Positions 45,161-58,400 of a stretch of 64,000 nt of DNA are shown here, piece by piece (positions within the stretch are counted from its first letter, which is position 1; each line of letters begins with the position of its first letter). Origin of the DNA: Undaria pinnatifida (Eukaryota > Sar > Phaeophyceae > Laminariales > Alariaceae); NCBI GenBank assembly GCA_012845835.1, contig JABAKD010000036.1:1770001-1834000 (forward strand), in the 5' to 3' direction. The translations under genes were made by a program, and so were the position numbers. Below the pieces are notes generated by a model. It saw only the letters and a program-made list of their open reading frames with translations, ran no database searches and had not been told where the DNA came from.

Positions 45161-45344
45161 GCAAGCTGCGTGCTACATCGATCGCTCGTTTTTGGTAAGT
45201 TTCATCAGTCGGTGCATCTGGCTGGCGTTTGCCGGCACTATATGGAACCCCATGTAGATAGAATACGAGAAGAAACCGAAAATCAGATCACATCAGAGCA
45301 GCAGAGTTATGGACACACTCGTACAATAGTAGCGCAGCAACAGC

Positions 45345-45447
<103 letters not shown>

Positions 45448-45586
45448 AGGCAGAGAAGAGAAGAGAAGGACCTTTCCCCGTCCCCCCGTGTTTTTCTTCC
45501 TGTGATGCTTTCTGGCGTGGAGCCAATGTCGAGTTGACCTCGAGTGTATGTATACGTTTGCTGTCGTTGCTCACAACACACGGGCT

Positions 45587-45735
45587 AATTATAGTGCCGG
45601 TTGAATAGTGACACTGCTCTCTACAATGGCAGTCAAGTCGCTTGGCACGGCTGGAGCTCTCTATAGTTAACTATGTGTGGCAACTCCAGTGCCGGTGTCC
45701 AGAACGATGCCGGTATATTGAGGTAGCAAATAACG
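45587..45735 (+). repeat. Single divergent unit of the RING-intron 63-bp family
   Basis: ATAGTGCCGGTTGAATAGTG, AGTC(A)AGTCGCTTGGCACGGC, and a 3' part CAGTGCCGGTGTC...ATGCCGGTA that also terminates the array at 930-955. It shows the family is dispersed, not confined to one intron. Confidence 0.7.
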
Positions 45736-46040
45736 GTAATGTTCGGAGGCCACCACTGCAGATAAAGTACGAATCTGCCTCATATACTTGTAAACGCAAA
45801 ACATTGAGAAAATAAACAAAAAGGCACACCGCGCACCATAGTAAAGCAGCAGTCAGCTAGAGACACAGTCGTACAGCAAGCAGAGTACACGTAGCAACAA
45901 CAGCAGCAGCAGGCAGGGAGAGGAGAAAAGGACCTTTCTTCCTTCACCCTTGTTGGAGCGTTCCTGTGGCGCTGTCAATGTCGAGCTATGGATCAAGGTA
46001 TGCTTACGTTTGCTGTCTTAGCTGACAAAGCACGGGCTAC

Positions 46041-48160
46041 AGACAGTGTCATGCGTGCGTCACTTCGGATGCTGACCCTATAAGCCCACCTCCTGCGGGC
46101 TAGTCGTGCTGTGCATCGGCGCTTGCTGTCAGCTTCTGGCGCTAAAAGCCAGTCTGCTTGGGCAACTTAGCCCGGACGTAAGCTGGTTTGGGCCAGTCAT
46201 ACCAGCCACTCAGGACAAAAATATATCTGCGCTTATAGTTCGATAACTCTTTGATTATTTAGCTCCAACACATGGCCCCTCCGTCATCAGGGGAGGGGCC
46301 TGCCGTAATCCCTAGTGCCAGGTATATATCAGATGGAACAGAACAAACAACGGAAACATCAGATGCGTTCCCTTGCACCACCACTGACGGGCAAGTTGAG
46401 ATAACTTATGCACACGTGCGGCACTAACCTTGCTCTTATCTTGTTCATGTTTACCTGGTTTTCAACCTATTTGGCTTTCGATGTCCATCACTAGCATCCC
46501 AGCTTATCGGCACAGTGGCTTGTAGGCATATATATAAACACTGACCTTGCTCCTATCTTGCTCATGTTTAGCTCTTTTTCCCTACGGTCCAGCTGCCCCC
46601 ACAGAAGCTCCACTTCCAAAACCGACTGCGCGCCAGGCAAAAATACAGCGTGGAGCATTACGGTTTCGCTTTGAACACAAAAACGTCGCCATCAACGGCC
46701 AGAAACAAGAGCAAGAGCAAAGGAGCATGAATAGCAAGCCAAGCACAGGCTAGGCAAACACGTGTATGGACAAGACCCCGATTGGGAGAGGAGTGAACAA
46801 TAGACAAGATTGCCAAGAGCAGAGTGCGACTCATGCACACAAAGCGACCCCAATAGCGGTCAGAAACAAAAACAAGGCATTGACAAGGCATTGGGTGCGT
46901 CCCAACTGCAATCAATGCAAGGAGGCGTATGACATTACTGCACGGTGATTCTTGTACTGCTGCGTCGCTCCTACAACTAATAGAGGTTTGATACCATCCC
47001 ATATTCTGTGCTTTGGGTGAAACAAACGGCCCCCAAGAGGGTTAACCGCTTTAGAGCCCCCAAACCCCTCCTTAAACTAATTTCAAGTAATTTAGTAAAA
47101 AAACCGGGTTTCCGTTCGTGACGGCGTCAATACGAGCATAAGCTAGCGCACGCGGGCATCGATACACCCTTGATTGTGAGCTGTGAGCGATGAGCAGGGA
47201 GGGGAGCGTCGGCGTTGAGCGACAGCATTAACATTGCCGTGCTTTTGTTCGACGGTACAGTAAGTAGACCGAGAACACAGCGCAAAGCAGTGCGGTGCAA
47301 GAGAAAACAGTACAGGACAGGACAAGAGCGGTGCATTAGAATACAAAACCAGGCACCACGCCCCATCGTGAACGCCCGGAACAAGAAGAAAAAAAAGCAA
47401 GCACGAAGGCAACGAAGCTGCCACAAAGCGACCTCACTCCCACCTGCGCCTGGTCCATGTTTTTCCTCTCCAGATCCAGCCAGACCTTCACGTACGCTGC
47501 TCGCGTGCTTCGGAACCCCTCCGCTTTAAAACAGCAACAACAGCAGCATCAACAGTAACAACAAACAAAATCGACAGAAAACAAAAACAGCCGAAAAACA
47601 CCAAAACAGAGCAACAAAGTAATATTCGGGCGTGGCGAGGGAAGGGAGGCGAGGGTTAATGGGTTGCTTCACAGAGGATTATCGACAGATCAATTGCGCC
47701 ACGTGGATGTCGTGACGTAGCCAGCATCGAGAATACTTCAACCATTTTTAGGTACCCCATCGAGCATTAAATACCAGCCCCGCAAACTTACCACGTACAG
47801 AAGCCGCCAGCTAGCAAGAAACGTCAAATTGGCGTCGAACTTCACTTTCACATTTTGCGGTTACTATTGACAAGAGGTTACTATTAACAACTTGATGGGG
47901 TTTACCGTTCACTCGGTCAAAAGTTTTACAAGGTACCGGGTATTTATCACGAGAGAACGACGCCCAAGCCCTTACTATGGTACGAAAAAAATTATTGACG
48001 GCCAGTGTTCCCCCTCGTCTCTCAGGTTATCGGTCACTGCACCACCAGGCACCGAAAACTCGTCTCACCCGCTACAATACCCGTTACTATATTGTCCTCA
48101 CTTACCACTGGCCCTACTAGGATATTGAGACTATTAATAGTGTCCCTACGTTCCCCTGAT
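46041..48160. other. No gene recognised
   Basis: Holds a duplicated ACCTTGCTC(T/C)TATCTTG(T/C)TCATGTTTA (46428 and 46545, plus strand), a repeat at 47052-47110 shared with 55083-55145, and purine-rich low complexity near 47560-47620. May be intron or downstream part of the ankyrin gene. Confidence 0.4.
47052..47110 (+). repeat. Short dispersed repeat, copy 1 (copy 2 at 55083-55145)
   Basis: AGAGCCCCCAAACCCCTCC, TCAAGTAATTT and an A/C run before GGGT correspond to AGAGCCCCGAACCCCTCC, TCAAGTAATTTG at the second site. Confidence 0.55.
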
Positions 48161-48166
48161 CTATGA

Positions 48167-48195
48167 GGTTCACTTACCCACGAGGTTATACCTCA
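48167..48195 (-). repeat. Decayed copy of the donor of ankyrin exon 5
   Basis: Minus strand GGTATAACCTCGTGG|GTAAGT, against GGTATAACCTCATGG|GTGAGT at the end of exon 5 (48346). It lies 170 bases into the following intron. Confidence 0.6.
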
Positions 48196-48247
48196 TTACA
48201 AAAGGCAATAACCAAATACGTCACCTGTCAGCGCGAACAATTTAAAA

Positions 48248-48285
48248 CGTCAGGTGTGAGCACGACAAAATCCAATAGTCGATAT
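48248..48285 (+). other. Copy of dispersed CAGCTGTGAG motif (diverged)
   Basis: CGTCAGGTGTGAGCACGAC followed by ATAGTCGATATCGATTG. Confidence 0.45.
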
Positions 48286-48345
48286 CGATTGTAGATCAGA
48301 CAACGCCACGCCAACTTATCACATAATACGATTGTTCCCACTCAC

Positions 48346-48479
48346 CCATGAGGTTATACCGCTGCCGGATGAGCTTCTTGATTTCGAAGCGCTGGGACAT
48401 GCTCACGCCGTCATGAAACACATCTCCCGGCTTTGCGCCCGTCTCGTCCATCAGGTTTGGATCCGCCCCGGCTTTCAAC
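48346..48479 (-). CDS. Ankyrin gene exon 5
   Basis: Acceptor CCAATCAG|G, donor CATGG|GTGAGT. The first base completes Met from exon 4, giving IIMLKAGADPNLMDETG. The final residues (SQRFEIKKLIRQRYNLM) are basic and helical. Ends phase 1, so at least one more exon is expected downstream. Confidence 0.75.
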
Positions 48480-49228
48480 CTGATTGGCCGAACGCCGAAC
48501 ACCAGGCATCAAGCGCAGCACGTGCAACGTTTAATGCCACACATCAAAAACATAAAACTGCCCCCACCACCAACGACAACACCAACACAACCACCCACAC
48601 CCACACCAACACAAAAACAACACCAATATCAACACCACCACCATCATCGCCACCATCAACGACCACAGGACCACCACCACCACGACCACCACCACCACCA
48701 TCATCGCAACCAACAATACCACCATCACGACCACCACCAACAGCAGCACCGCCAACAATAACGACAGCAACACCAACACCACTAGCACCACCAACACCAA
48801 CACCAACACCAACACCAAGACCACCAGCACCAAGAGCACCAGCGACAACGGCAGCACCAGCAACAGCGACAACGACAACGGCAGCAACAGCAGTAACAAC
48901 AGCAGCGGCAACAGCAGCAGACCAAGGCTGCGGTACGGGAGGTATCACATCGCCCTTACACCACTCGCACGAGAGACTCTGCACGTGACGGACACAAAGA
49001 CATCCGAGTTTTGGCTTTGGCGCAGCGTAACGTACCATTACATCGCGGATTCATGTCGCATAATTAAACAGCACGAAAGCTCAAGATCGCCAAGGAACAA
49101 GGGCGTTACACGCGCGAGTGACCCCAAGCCAATGCAAAGAAGACCCCCAAACAACATAACCCCCCAACCGCAGCCTGGGTCACCAACACCACCCCCAAAA
49201 GCAACACCACGAACAGCAGCAACAACAA

Positions 49229-49278
<50 letters not shown>

Positions 49279-49361
49279 ACAGCACCAACACCAACACCAA
49301 CACCAACACCAACACCAACACCAACACCAACACCAACACCAACACCAACACCAACACCAAC

Positions 49362-49450
<89 letters not shown>

Positions 49451-52400
49451 CAACATCAACAAAACCACCTACACCAACATCGACAACATCAACAACAGCA
49501 ACAAAACCACATACACCAACATCGACACATCAACAGCAGCAACAAAACCACATACACCAACATCATCGCCACGATCACCAAAAGACAACAAGAACAAGAC
49601 CAAGACCAAGACCAAGAAGAGTACTGACATGATGATGACAGAGTCTAGGTGGCCGTAGTAGCTGGCGGCGTGCAGCGCCGTTGTTCCTCTTGCCGCAACC
49701 GCCGTGAGATCAGCCCCCACCTGAAGCAACGCCTCCACCGCTGCTGTGCGACCCTGTTCACACAGCGCATACAACACGTATAGAGCATTCACACGACATT
49801 TATACAACGTTCATGCAATGTTCGTGCAGCATTGCACAACAATCACACCGTATGCGTTCCACACAAACGCAACAGTTATCCAGTAGACTACGCATACCGC
49901 GTTCATAAAATATTTACGTAGTACCTGGTACCAGAACTATCCATACATACACAGCGGTGCCTGTACTCATTACTCATATCACACATACACAACACCGGTA
50001 CTGAATTATTCACCCACAAAAAACACCTGGTATTACTGATGTAACTACTACTGCAACAGTACCAGTAACCCTTCCAAATCAAATACCCCATAATGTCATG
50101 GTACGCACCTTGTATGCCGCCCAGTGCAACGGCGTGTAGTTGGAGGCGTTGATAGCGCTCACCGTAGCCCCCCTCTTAACCAACTCCACGCACAGGTTAG
50201 CGTGCCCGTTACTGTTAAGGTTTGGACGGGTTTCAAGGAATTTGGCGCGTGGGACGGGGGAGGGGGGGGGGGGGGGTGGGCAGGTTAGCGTGGCCGTTAT
50301 TTACCACGTAAAAAAAATGAGGTTTAGGGGCTTCATAAAGTTTGAAGGGCGAGGAGGAGGGGGAGGGAGGGGGGGGGCGGGGTAGGGCCAACCATAGCCC
50401 CTCTCCCCGCCAATTCCGCGCAAAGGTTGGCGTGCCCGTTACTGACCACGCCGAAAACGGTTTCCAGATGTTTGGAAGGGGGGGGGGGGGGGGGGGGGGG
50501 TCAGGCTAGCGCTCCCGTCACTAATCACGAAAAAATGTTTCCAATGTTTGGAGGGGGGGGGGAGCAGGTTAGCGTGCCCGTTATTTTCTACGTCACAAGG
50601 TTTGGAGGGGTTTCATGAAGTTAGAGGGCAAGGAGGGAGGGGGGGGGGGGGGGGGGGTAGGGCTAAATGGATTATGCTGGCATGGGAGGCATTGATAGCG
50701 CCAACCGTTGTCCCTCTCTTCGCCAATGCCACGTACAGGTCAGTGAGCCCGTTACTGAAACGCGTCAAAAGGCTTCCAGGTGTTTGAAGGTGGAGGGAGG
50801 GGGGGGAAGTTGGCGTGTCCGTTACTTACCACGTCACAAGGTTTGGACGGGTTTCAACGCATTTAAAGAGAGAGTTGGGGGGGAGGTACTCATTTCATGC
50901 ATGGTCGTAGCCGTATGACCATAGTGGTATGACCCTCGCATCCCTACAATGCCGGGACGGAGCACCTCATTTTTTCACCGACCAGGTAGACATAGTGTGC
51001 ACCACGCGCGAAGCGCCGTGAGGCGTTCGGCGAGCCGCATGAAGGGTGAGCTGCATCCTACTAGGAACCCCTTGTGAGGCAGGCAGAGGTCGGCAACTTG
51101 TGCGTACTTTCTTCCGTATGGACGACAGCTTCGACTTGACTAGGGGGGGGGAGGGAAGGGGGGGGTGATCGTGACGATGGCTGGCGAGGCGTGATACGAT
51201 CAAGCTTGACAGGAGACGGCCGTCTAAACGCCACCCACAAGGAAAGCTGCTACTCCTACGGTACAGGTGCACGAATTTTGTTTTGAGGCTCTCAACCACT
51301 CGGGGGAGTTTCTCTTCCTCACCCAGAAACTGATTTCTGAGAAAAATGATGAAAAAAGCAGAATCCGATGAAAAAACAATGCCATGGCCTAGGCACAAAA
51401 AGCAAAACATATCGTACAACACGAACTACATCCCAACCAGAACTACATCCCGACCATTTTCGGTTAAGAAGCGCCCCGTCATTCAGGGAATATTTTAGCG
51501 AAACAAGTGCTGCCCCTGCCGCATGGAGTGTCGTTGTGTCTCCTTGTGTCTCCTCGTGTCAGTATTCATTGTTTAGTGCAGCACTTCCTAAACCTGTCAT
51601 TGATGCCGCCCAAAACGAGCCGCCATACGCAGGCTACGTGAACAAACATACCTGGTATAGGATACCGTATGGAAATCATGAAAAATTGTGGGTACGGCGT
51701 GTGGTTCCAGCGTCAGGAGAAGGGATTTTGGAGGGCTTTCCACGGGTCGGATTACCGCTCGCAGGTCGGGCCGGGTCGGGCTGACCCAGGGTGGCCCAAC
51801 CCGACTGGTGATATTCGAACATCTCCTGACCCGACCTTACTCCATCCGTGAGATTTTTGACACCTATTGACCCGACCCGACTCAGCCCGAGATTTTGAAG
51901 GCATTCTGACCCGTACGGGTCATACCCGTGAAAAACATATGATTTTCTGTAAACGCCCTAAAACCTAACCCCAACCCTAAACCCTAACCTCAACCCCGGG
52001 CCGACCTGTACATAAGATGGCCGGAAAAATCCGGCAAGAAAAAAAAAAAAGAAAAAAAAAAAAAAACAGGAAAAACGTCGACCATGTAACAATTAAACGC
52101 AGCTTGCAAGGATGAGCTTTGGTCAAAACCCTGTTCGGTCGATCTCACAGCAGTCCAAGTGCATTGTTATTTTTTCATTTTTAAAATACTTGAAACCAGT
52201 ACATCGTATACACGCGCTTGGTATGTTTTTTTTTCATTCCATTTCCATGCTATTTTTGTTACAAAAAAGCTGGAAAACGTCAGCTGTGAGTACGAACGAT
52301 TGAATGGTTGAAACTCAACTTTGCAAACTAACTGCAACAAATATCATACACACATTTGCGGGCCCCGCATATACTTTCAGCACTCTTGTTCAAAACAGCG

Positions 52401-55400
52401 GTTTTCCTGATTTCGTTGGCTGCGATATATAAAGAGCGCTTTCTCGACAAAAGGTCAATCCACACGGCGCAACCAAGGAGCTACCCGTAGTATACAATAC
52501 TCGACATATTTGTTGGATTTGTTGGCGCAACATTTTTGCTTTGCACTGCTGTTATAGACTACCTGGTATTTAATATTTACCTATCCATATTCGACAGTTA
52601 TTAATAGTGAGTAAGTACCCCTGATGTGGTTTTCAATCGCTGTGCAAAAGCATTTCCTTCTAGACCCCACTCACGGTTTTCATTGAAAAACACTCGAGAT
52701 TAGTATATAGACATTTTGGCGATTCTACAAGGGTCACGATTTTATTTTTTTGGTCGAGAGTTAACAGAGAGTCAGAGCTCCTCAAGCGAGCAGTTTCATT
52801 TTTGTTTTATTTGATCAAAAATAGGTTTTGGGTGAAGTTTCATAATATAACATATAATATATAATGTTCTATATTACAAAAATAAAAATACACGCCAGCT
52901 GTGAGGTCGAAGATTTTGTCGAAACTCATCTGGATAATACATCATATATAACATAAAATATAATATATAACATATACCTGGTAATATAATATATAATGCC
53001 AGGTATATAATATACCAAGCTCCTTACGTGTGGAGCCGCTGAAAAGTTATGTGCAGCCCTATGATACCGTGTGCACACACCCCGACGGGGCAATCACCTA
53101 AGGTTTTTCAGATGCGCACGTAAATTTTCCACTGGCAATGTTTGGCTGGCAGGACAGTCCCTGCCGACCTCGTGCCGACCTCGAGCCATTTCAAGGGTTG
53201 CGGCTAGGGTAAGGGCGAAGGAGGTTAGGGTTCGGTATGGGGTCGGGTCGGTCTGGGCACCACACAAGTCGTTTTGTGCCTACCTGCACATCTAGGGAGC
53301 CGCTCTATGTACATATCTGTTGAAACGCCTACGAATTATCGTGCAAATCTGAAAAACCTTGCGCGTAGGTGCAAGTATACGGTAACTACGGTAACTCTCT
53401 TACCGTACGTAGCTTAAGTCAGGCGTCACCAAACGAAAAAGTGGCAGCGATGGCGGAGCAGGCACGGACGTCGACAGCAGTTACTGACAACAATTTTCGA
53501 CAACTACGGGTACTATAAAACTTTGAAAAAAAATAAAAGAAGACGATCATAGAAACCATATACTCGGAAAGGATAGTCGAGAGCAACCATCTACAACAAT
53601 AATCGAAAACGGTACTATAGCTGAAAACGATCGTTGGAATGGGTTGTCGAAACAACCGTCGAAAACAACATTCGAAAACGACAATCTAAGTCGAAAACGA
53701 TAATCGAAAACGATTGTGGGAGACAAAATATTGTCAGAAATCATTTTTACGAGCACCGTCGTTGAGATTCATTTCCGAAAACGATCGCCATTCACGATGA
53801 TCGAAAACGATTGGTATGTAAAACACCAGCATCAGAAGCGACGGTCGAAGACGTGTCCACCTTGATACCTGGCGTGTAGTTCTCACAGCTCAAGAAAATA
53901 AGCCTGGTCGATCGCGGCCCTGAACCCCTGCCGATACCGTGGTCGTTGCCATTACCTTTTTATTTTGATCACATCGAATATCGACCCCCCCAAAAGAGAA
54001 TACATCATTTTTATCCGAGGTATTAACCCCTTGCGAGTCGACCATCACAGACTAAAAACCACAAAAACGACGGTCTAGTATCATCAGCCGTGTAATGAGC
54101 GTGTAGCAGTAATGATAATTAATGAGAGTATCCGTATGTTGCTCCCCTGTCACACATCCCATGTTGTAACCCAGACGCATCTCCCGCCCCCGCAGCTAAG
54201 AGACTCTTCGTGTGGTCGCTGCCGCATTCGCCATTAGTCATCCATGTTCAACAAATTGTTACCCTATAAGCCCGCTGAATTATTCTCGCGACAAAAATGA
54301 AGGCGTTATTATACCGTAGTGGGGAGGGGGGAGGAGGGCCCGATATGTGACCTTGGATCTGAGTTACTACTGGGAGGGAGGGCGAGAGTTCTGCGACGAT
54401 AATGAATGGGATGGGAAAAAAAAAAAAAAAGTCTGAAAGGGTTTTGTTGTTCTTTCTTGCACAAACGTTAACTGGAGGAAAGCGCTAGAGCGTGAGTTAG
54501 CAAAATTCAACCAAATCGACGAGCATAAAAATGTGAAAAGTGGGAATGCTGCAACCCCATGTGCAACAAATATGAAGGCATGTACCGGGGGGAAGAAGGG
54601 AAGACAACAGCTATCACGTCGGCGTGGCCACAAGGTCGCTGATGGCATTGCCTCTTCGGGGCTGAGGTGGAGAGCAAACGCGATCTCAACAAAAACCACA
54701 ACACCTAGCGCAATAGCAAACAGGCGAGAAACAAAGACCCAGCCTTCGCCACCTGGCAAAACCCTTTTGCCTGAGACCAAAAAACACAACAACGGTGCTC
54801 ACGCTGCTGCAACTGCTGCTACGGCTACTACCACGAGGGTGTCGTCACGTTTGACATGCATGGCCAAGTGCTCTTCCTGTTTTTGAGATGGAAATTCTCT
54901 GCTTTGTAGCTTCTCTGCTTTGCAGAGGGTGTGACGACAGATCTCGTATTTTTTTTAGGGTGAGACATCGTCACGGACAGTAATGGATGTGCTGGATGTC
55001 GATGGGTGGAAGGAAACAACAGTAACAAATTGAAAACACACACATGACGAGTCGAGAGCGACCCGACATGAGATTATTCGGGACTTCAGAGCCCCGAACC
55101 CCTCCCTATACTGTAATCAAGTAATTTGTCCCGCAAAACAGGTCTACAGCTCTAAAAGGGCTTACGAGTCAAGAGGGGTCAAATCGGCACGTCTCGCCTA
55201 TGCTAAAGACCTGTGTATTGCCTGCCCACTTGAGGTAAGAGCAATGTGTGGCCTAGAGCACCTGTTTGGGTTTGTGGCGCGGTGTTCTTAACTCGGGGCA
55301 ACGACAACACACGACAACAGTACCGCTACTGCTGTTACCCTTTGCTCAAAAAAGGGGGGGGGGAAACAACGGTACTCACGCTACTGCTACTGTTACTGCT

Positions 55401-58400
55401 GCTGCTACTGTTGTATACGGTGCCATCGATGCAATAGCGCTCTAGAGCTCCCAAACTCTCAGAGTGCCAATACGTAGAGCAATGCCAAGAAAGTCGGTAG
55501 TGGCATTGGATTATCCAACGCGCAAGAGAATAGAACACGTGTAACAGTACAGAACACGTGCAGCGGTACAGAATACGAGTAACAGAACAGACGCGGCAGC
55601 ACAGAACACACAGGCAAGGCCGCGCGAGGGGCCGCGACAAGAGGAGAAAACGACACCACACTGCAAAAAAACGGTCAGATAAGAAAAAAAAAGGGGTCGA
55701 ATTTTTACGTGAGTCAAGGCAATTTTTTAATTGCTGCCATATTGCCTATATTTGGTTTCAGAGCAACCTCCCCCCTCCTCACCCTTCTCGCCCCAAGTAT
55801 GTTATAAGTTATACAAGGGCTCCGCTCCGCGGGCGGCTGACGCCGCCCGCTACGCTCGCGCAAGGCAAGGAAGAATGCAACTAAAAACACATGTAAAGGC
55901 GGCAGAAAGAAGAGGCCCGCGATTTGGTGCCAACAGCGATTTGATAATGCCAAGAGCTGCTTGTGCAGAGCAAATTGCCCTGTTGTGCTCAGCTGTGCTG
56001 TGTGCTTTTGTTACCTGTGTTACGTTCTGATCGGCAATACGGGGGTAATTTGCGTGGGGGGAAAAACAGGGGGCCGTGAAAGATCAAATACATGTAGAAA
56101 AAGAAAAAAGAGGAAAAGTAGTACTCCGTACACAACAACACGCATTATACCCGGTACTGCTCTATGTTCGAAAGAAAGCACACAGCGCAGCGACACAGCA
56201 CCGCAGCGAAGGGCACGGCACCGCACCGCATGGCTCCGCACGGCGCTACGCTGCGCTGCTGGGCCATATATAGCCGGACTGATCTGAGCTAGGCGTGCAT
56301 GTGATCCAACAGCGTAGTATCTGATGGTATGTACAAACCTGGTGTAGTACCGGTATGTACTATTGGCGTTCCTGGTGTAGTAGTACCGGTATGTGCTACA
56401 GTAGTGGGCCCGATATAGTGCAGGGGTCTGTCGTGAGAATTTTACCTGCACTATAGCAGGCACCTGCACTACTGAAAAGGGTGCCCTCGATAGTGCAGGT
56501 TCTGCACTATTGGGGCTTTGAATATTCCTCAATAGTGCAGGTTCTGCACTACTGAGGCACTCTTCGACTTCACGTTGTGCGTGTGGCGTCCACGCTTTGC
56601 GGGGCCAACAGAGTACGAAATGGATCGAGATTGTGGATTAATAGTGGACGAAGCTAACTCTCAGTCCTCGTTGCCTGCCTTCCCTCGATGTTGCATGATA
56701 GAAAAATACTTACTATGTGTATAAAAAAAAAACGACAGAAAGCCCACAGCAAAAACACGAGCAACCATGTACTGTTGGCCCCTGCCATCATTACGTGATG
56801 ATCAAATTCTCATGTCTCCCTGGCGCACCTGCTTCGATTTAGCAAGAACCAACACACACAACCAGCCAGGCGCAACCTCACTCCGTCGTGCCAATTTATC
56901 TGACCCCTAACCCTAACCCTAACCCTAACCCTAACCCCTAACCCTAAGTGCGCGTAGGAGACCTTGGCATCGATCAGCTTGAGGATGTCAAGCTTCCCAT
57001 TGATGTCCACCCGCGCACGAGCACCACACGAAGCCTTCACAACCCCTCCTTTCTTCTTCGTCGGGCGTTGAGATGGTCCCGCCCCAGCACCCTCAGCACC
57101 CTCAGCTGGTATCTCTTTACGCTTGCCAGTCTCTTTGCGCTTGCCAGCTCTTGCGACGCACGAGCAGCAGATTCGCCTTGTTTCGATGTCGCCAACCATG
57201 CTGCCGCAGTTGCCGTGGAGCCGCCCGCCACATCCTCCATGACAGACGTGGCCATGAGGGGCTTGCGGAGTCTTGTTTGGTTGGTGGCACAGCTCACCGT
57301 CCGCACAAGGCATGGTGCGCCTCTGCGCTGCGTACAGCTCTTCGGGTCTGCAGCAGCACGTGCGCCCGCGTTTGTGTTGCGTCTATCCGCTGTTCGTGAG
57401 TGTGTGTCTTGTTGTTCTTTTGATCGCGTGTGTGTGAATGTTTCTCCACCTGCACTATTGCGGGGCACCGCGGTGCCCAACCTGCACTAAATCGGGCATC
57501 TGCCTCAATAGTGCAGATCCTGCACTATTGAGGGCGCCGTCTGTGCGCAGAGATATTACCTGCACTATATCGGGCGGTTGCACTATTCAAAGTGCACTAT
57601 AGGGGGCCCACTACTGTATTGGCGTTTCGTATATCGAACGAAGAAGGGAAAGCAAAGAAAAGCTGGAAAGGTTCCGCAAGTAATACGGAAGTTGGAGCTC
57701 TGAGAGGCCAGGGATGGGCAATCCCTGAGAAAGACAAAATTAAGTAAGTCTATATAATTGGGGCGGGGGGGGGGGATTCGGAGATATATTTTTAGGGGCC
57801 ACGTGGAAGAGAGAATAGAACACGTGCAGCATGATACGCGGCAGAAAACACAGGGGGTGAGGGAATGCTCGAACAAATACGCGGAGCGGATAACAGAACG
57901 GGCGCTAAGCAACAGCCTAAAAGGCACACCAACGTAACACATGAAACAAATATTGAGGCTGGCCATACGGCGTGAGCACGTACAACCCCACAGGCTAAGG
58001 AGCTTGACTCAATATCATTCATGGGTTTTGTATTAGTTGTGGCGAAAATAACGGTGTGTCTTACAGCGGGTTGACGTGCTGGGGGCTTGGTACGTCTCTC
58101 GTATTAATATTTCCAATAAGAAAAACGGCAAACAAACGAAAAAATGCACAAAAAAAACGAGGAGACCAGCACATGAGCACACGAACGAGCCTCGTCAGAA
58201 ACATATTGAACAAGTTCAAGGCAAAGTTCAAGGCAGCTCGAACCGACCCCGGCCAAACTTAATCGATTCCGACCAGATCCCGAACTGACTTCCAGCCAAA
58301 CACGACCCGATTCCGACCAAAAAACGAATCGATTACCATGAACCGAATCGAGCCGAATAGATCCGACTGCACCGAACCAACATATTATTACAAAGAGGAA

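Larger units (their letters stand above)
51999..53099. other. AT-rich intronic DNA with two CAGCTGTGAG motifs
   Basis: An A-rich block (52039-52067) and TA-rich DNA (52840-53010). TACCTGGTA occurs at 52560 and 52975. No exon evidence. Confidence 0.5.
56399..57615 (-). mobile_element. Tc1/mariner (pogo-like) DNA transposon, non-autonomous
   Basis: Both ends read CAGTAGTGGGCCC (13 of 13, then partly matching to about 26 bp) and are flanked by TA (56397-56398 and 57616-57617), the Tc1/mariner target site. Both subterminal zones are crowded with TGCACTAT or ATAGTGCA, often as AATAGTGCAG..CTGCACTATT palindromes, about a dozen in all. Inside is a minus-strand N-terminal transposase-like reading frame and a CCCTAA array; no catalytic DDE domain remains. 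Confidence 0.8.

Noticed and set aside
48332-49632. Pro/Thr-rich plus-strand frames of over 200 codons
   Set aside because: They cover microsatellites inside ankyrin intron 4, antisense to well-supported exons.
56907-56946. Chromosome end
   Set aside because: The CCCTAA array is short, inside a transposon, with genes and repeats on both sides.
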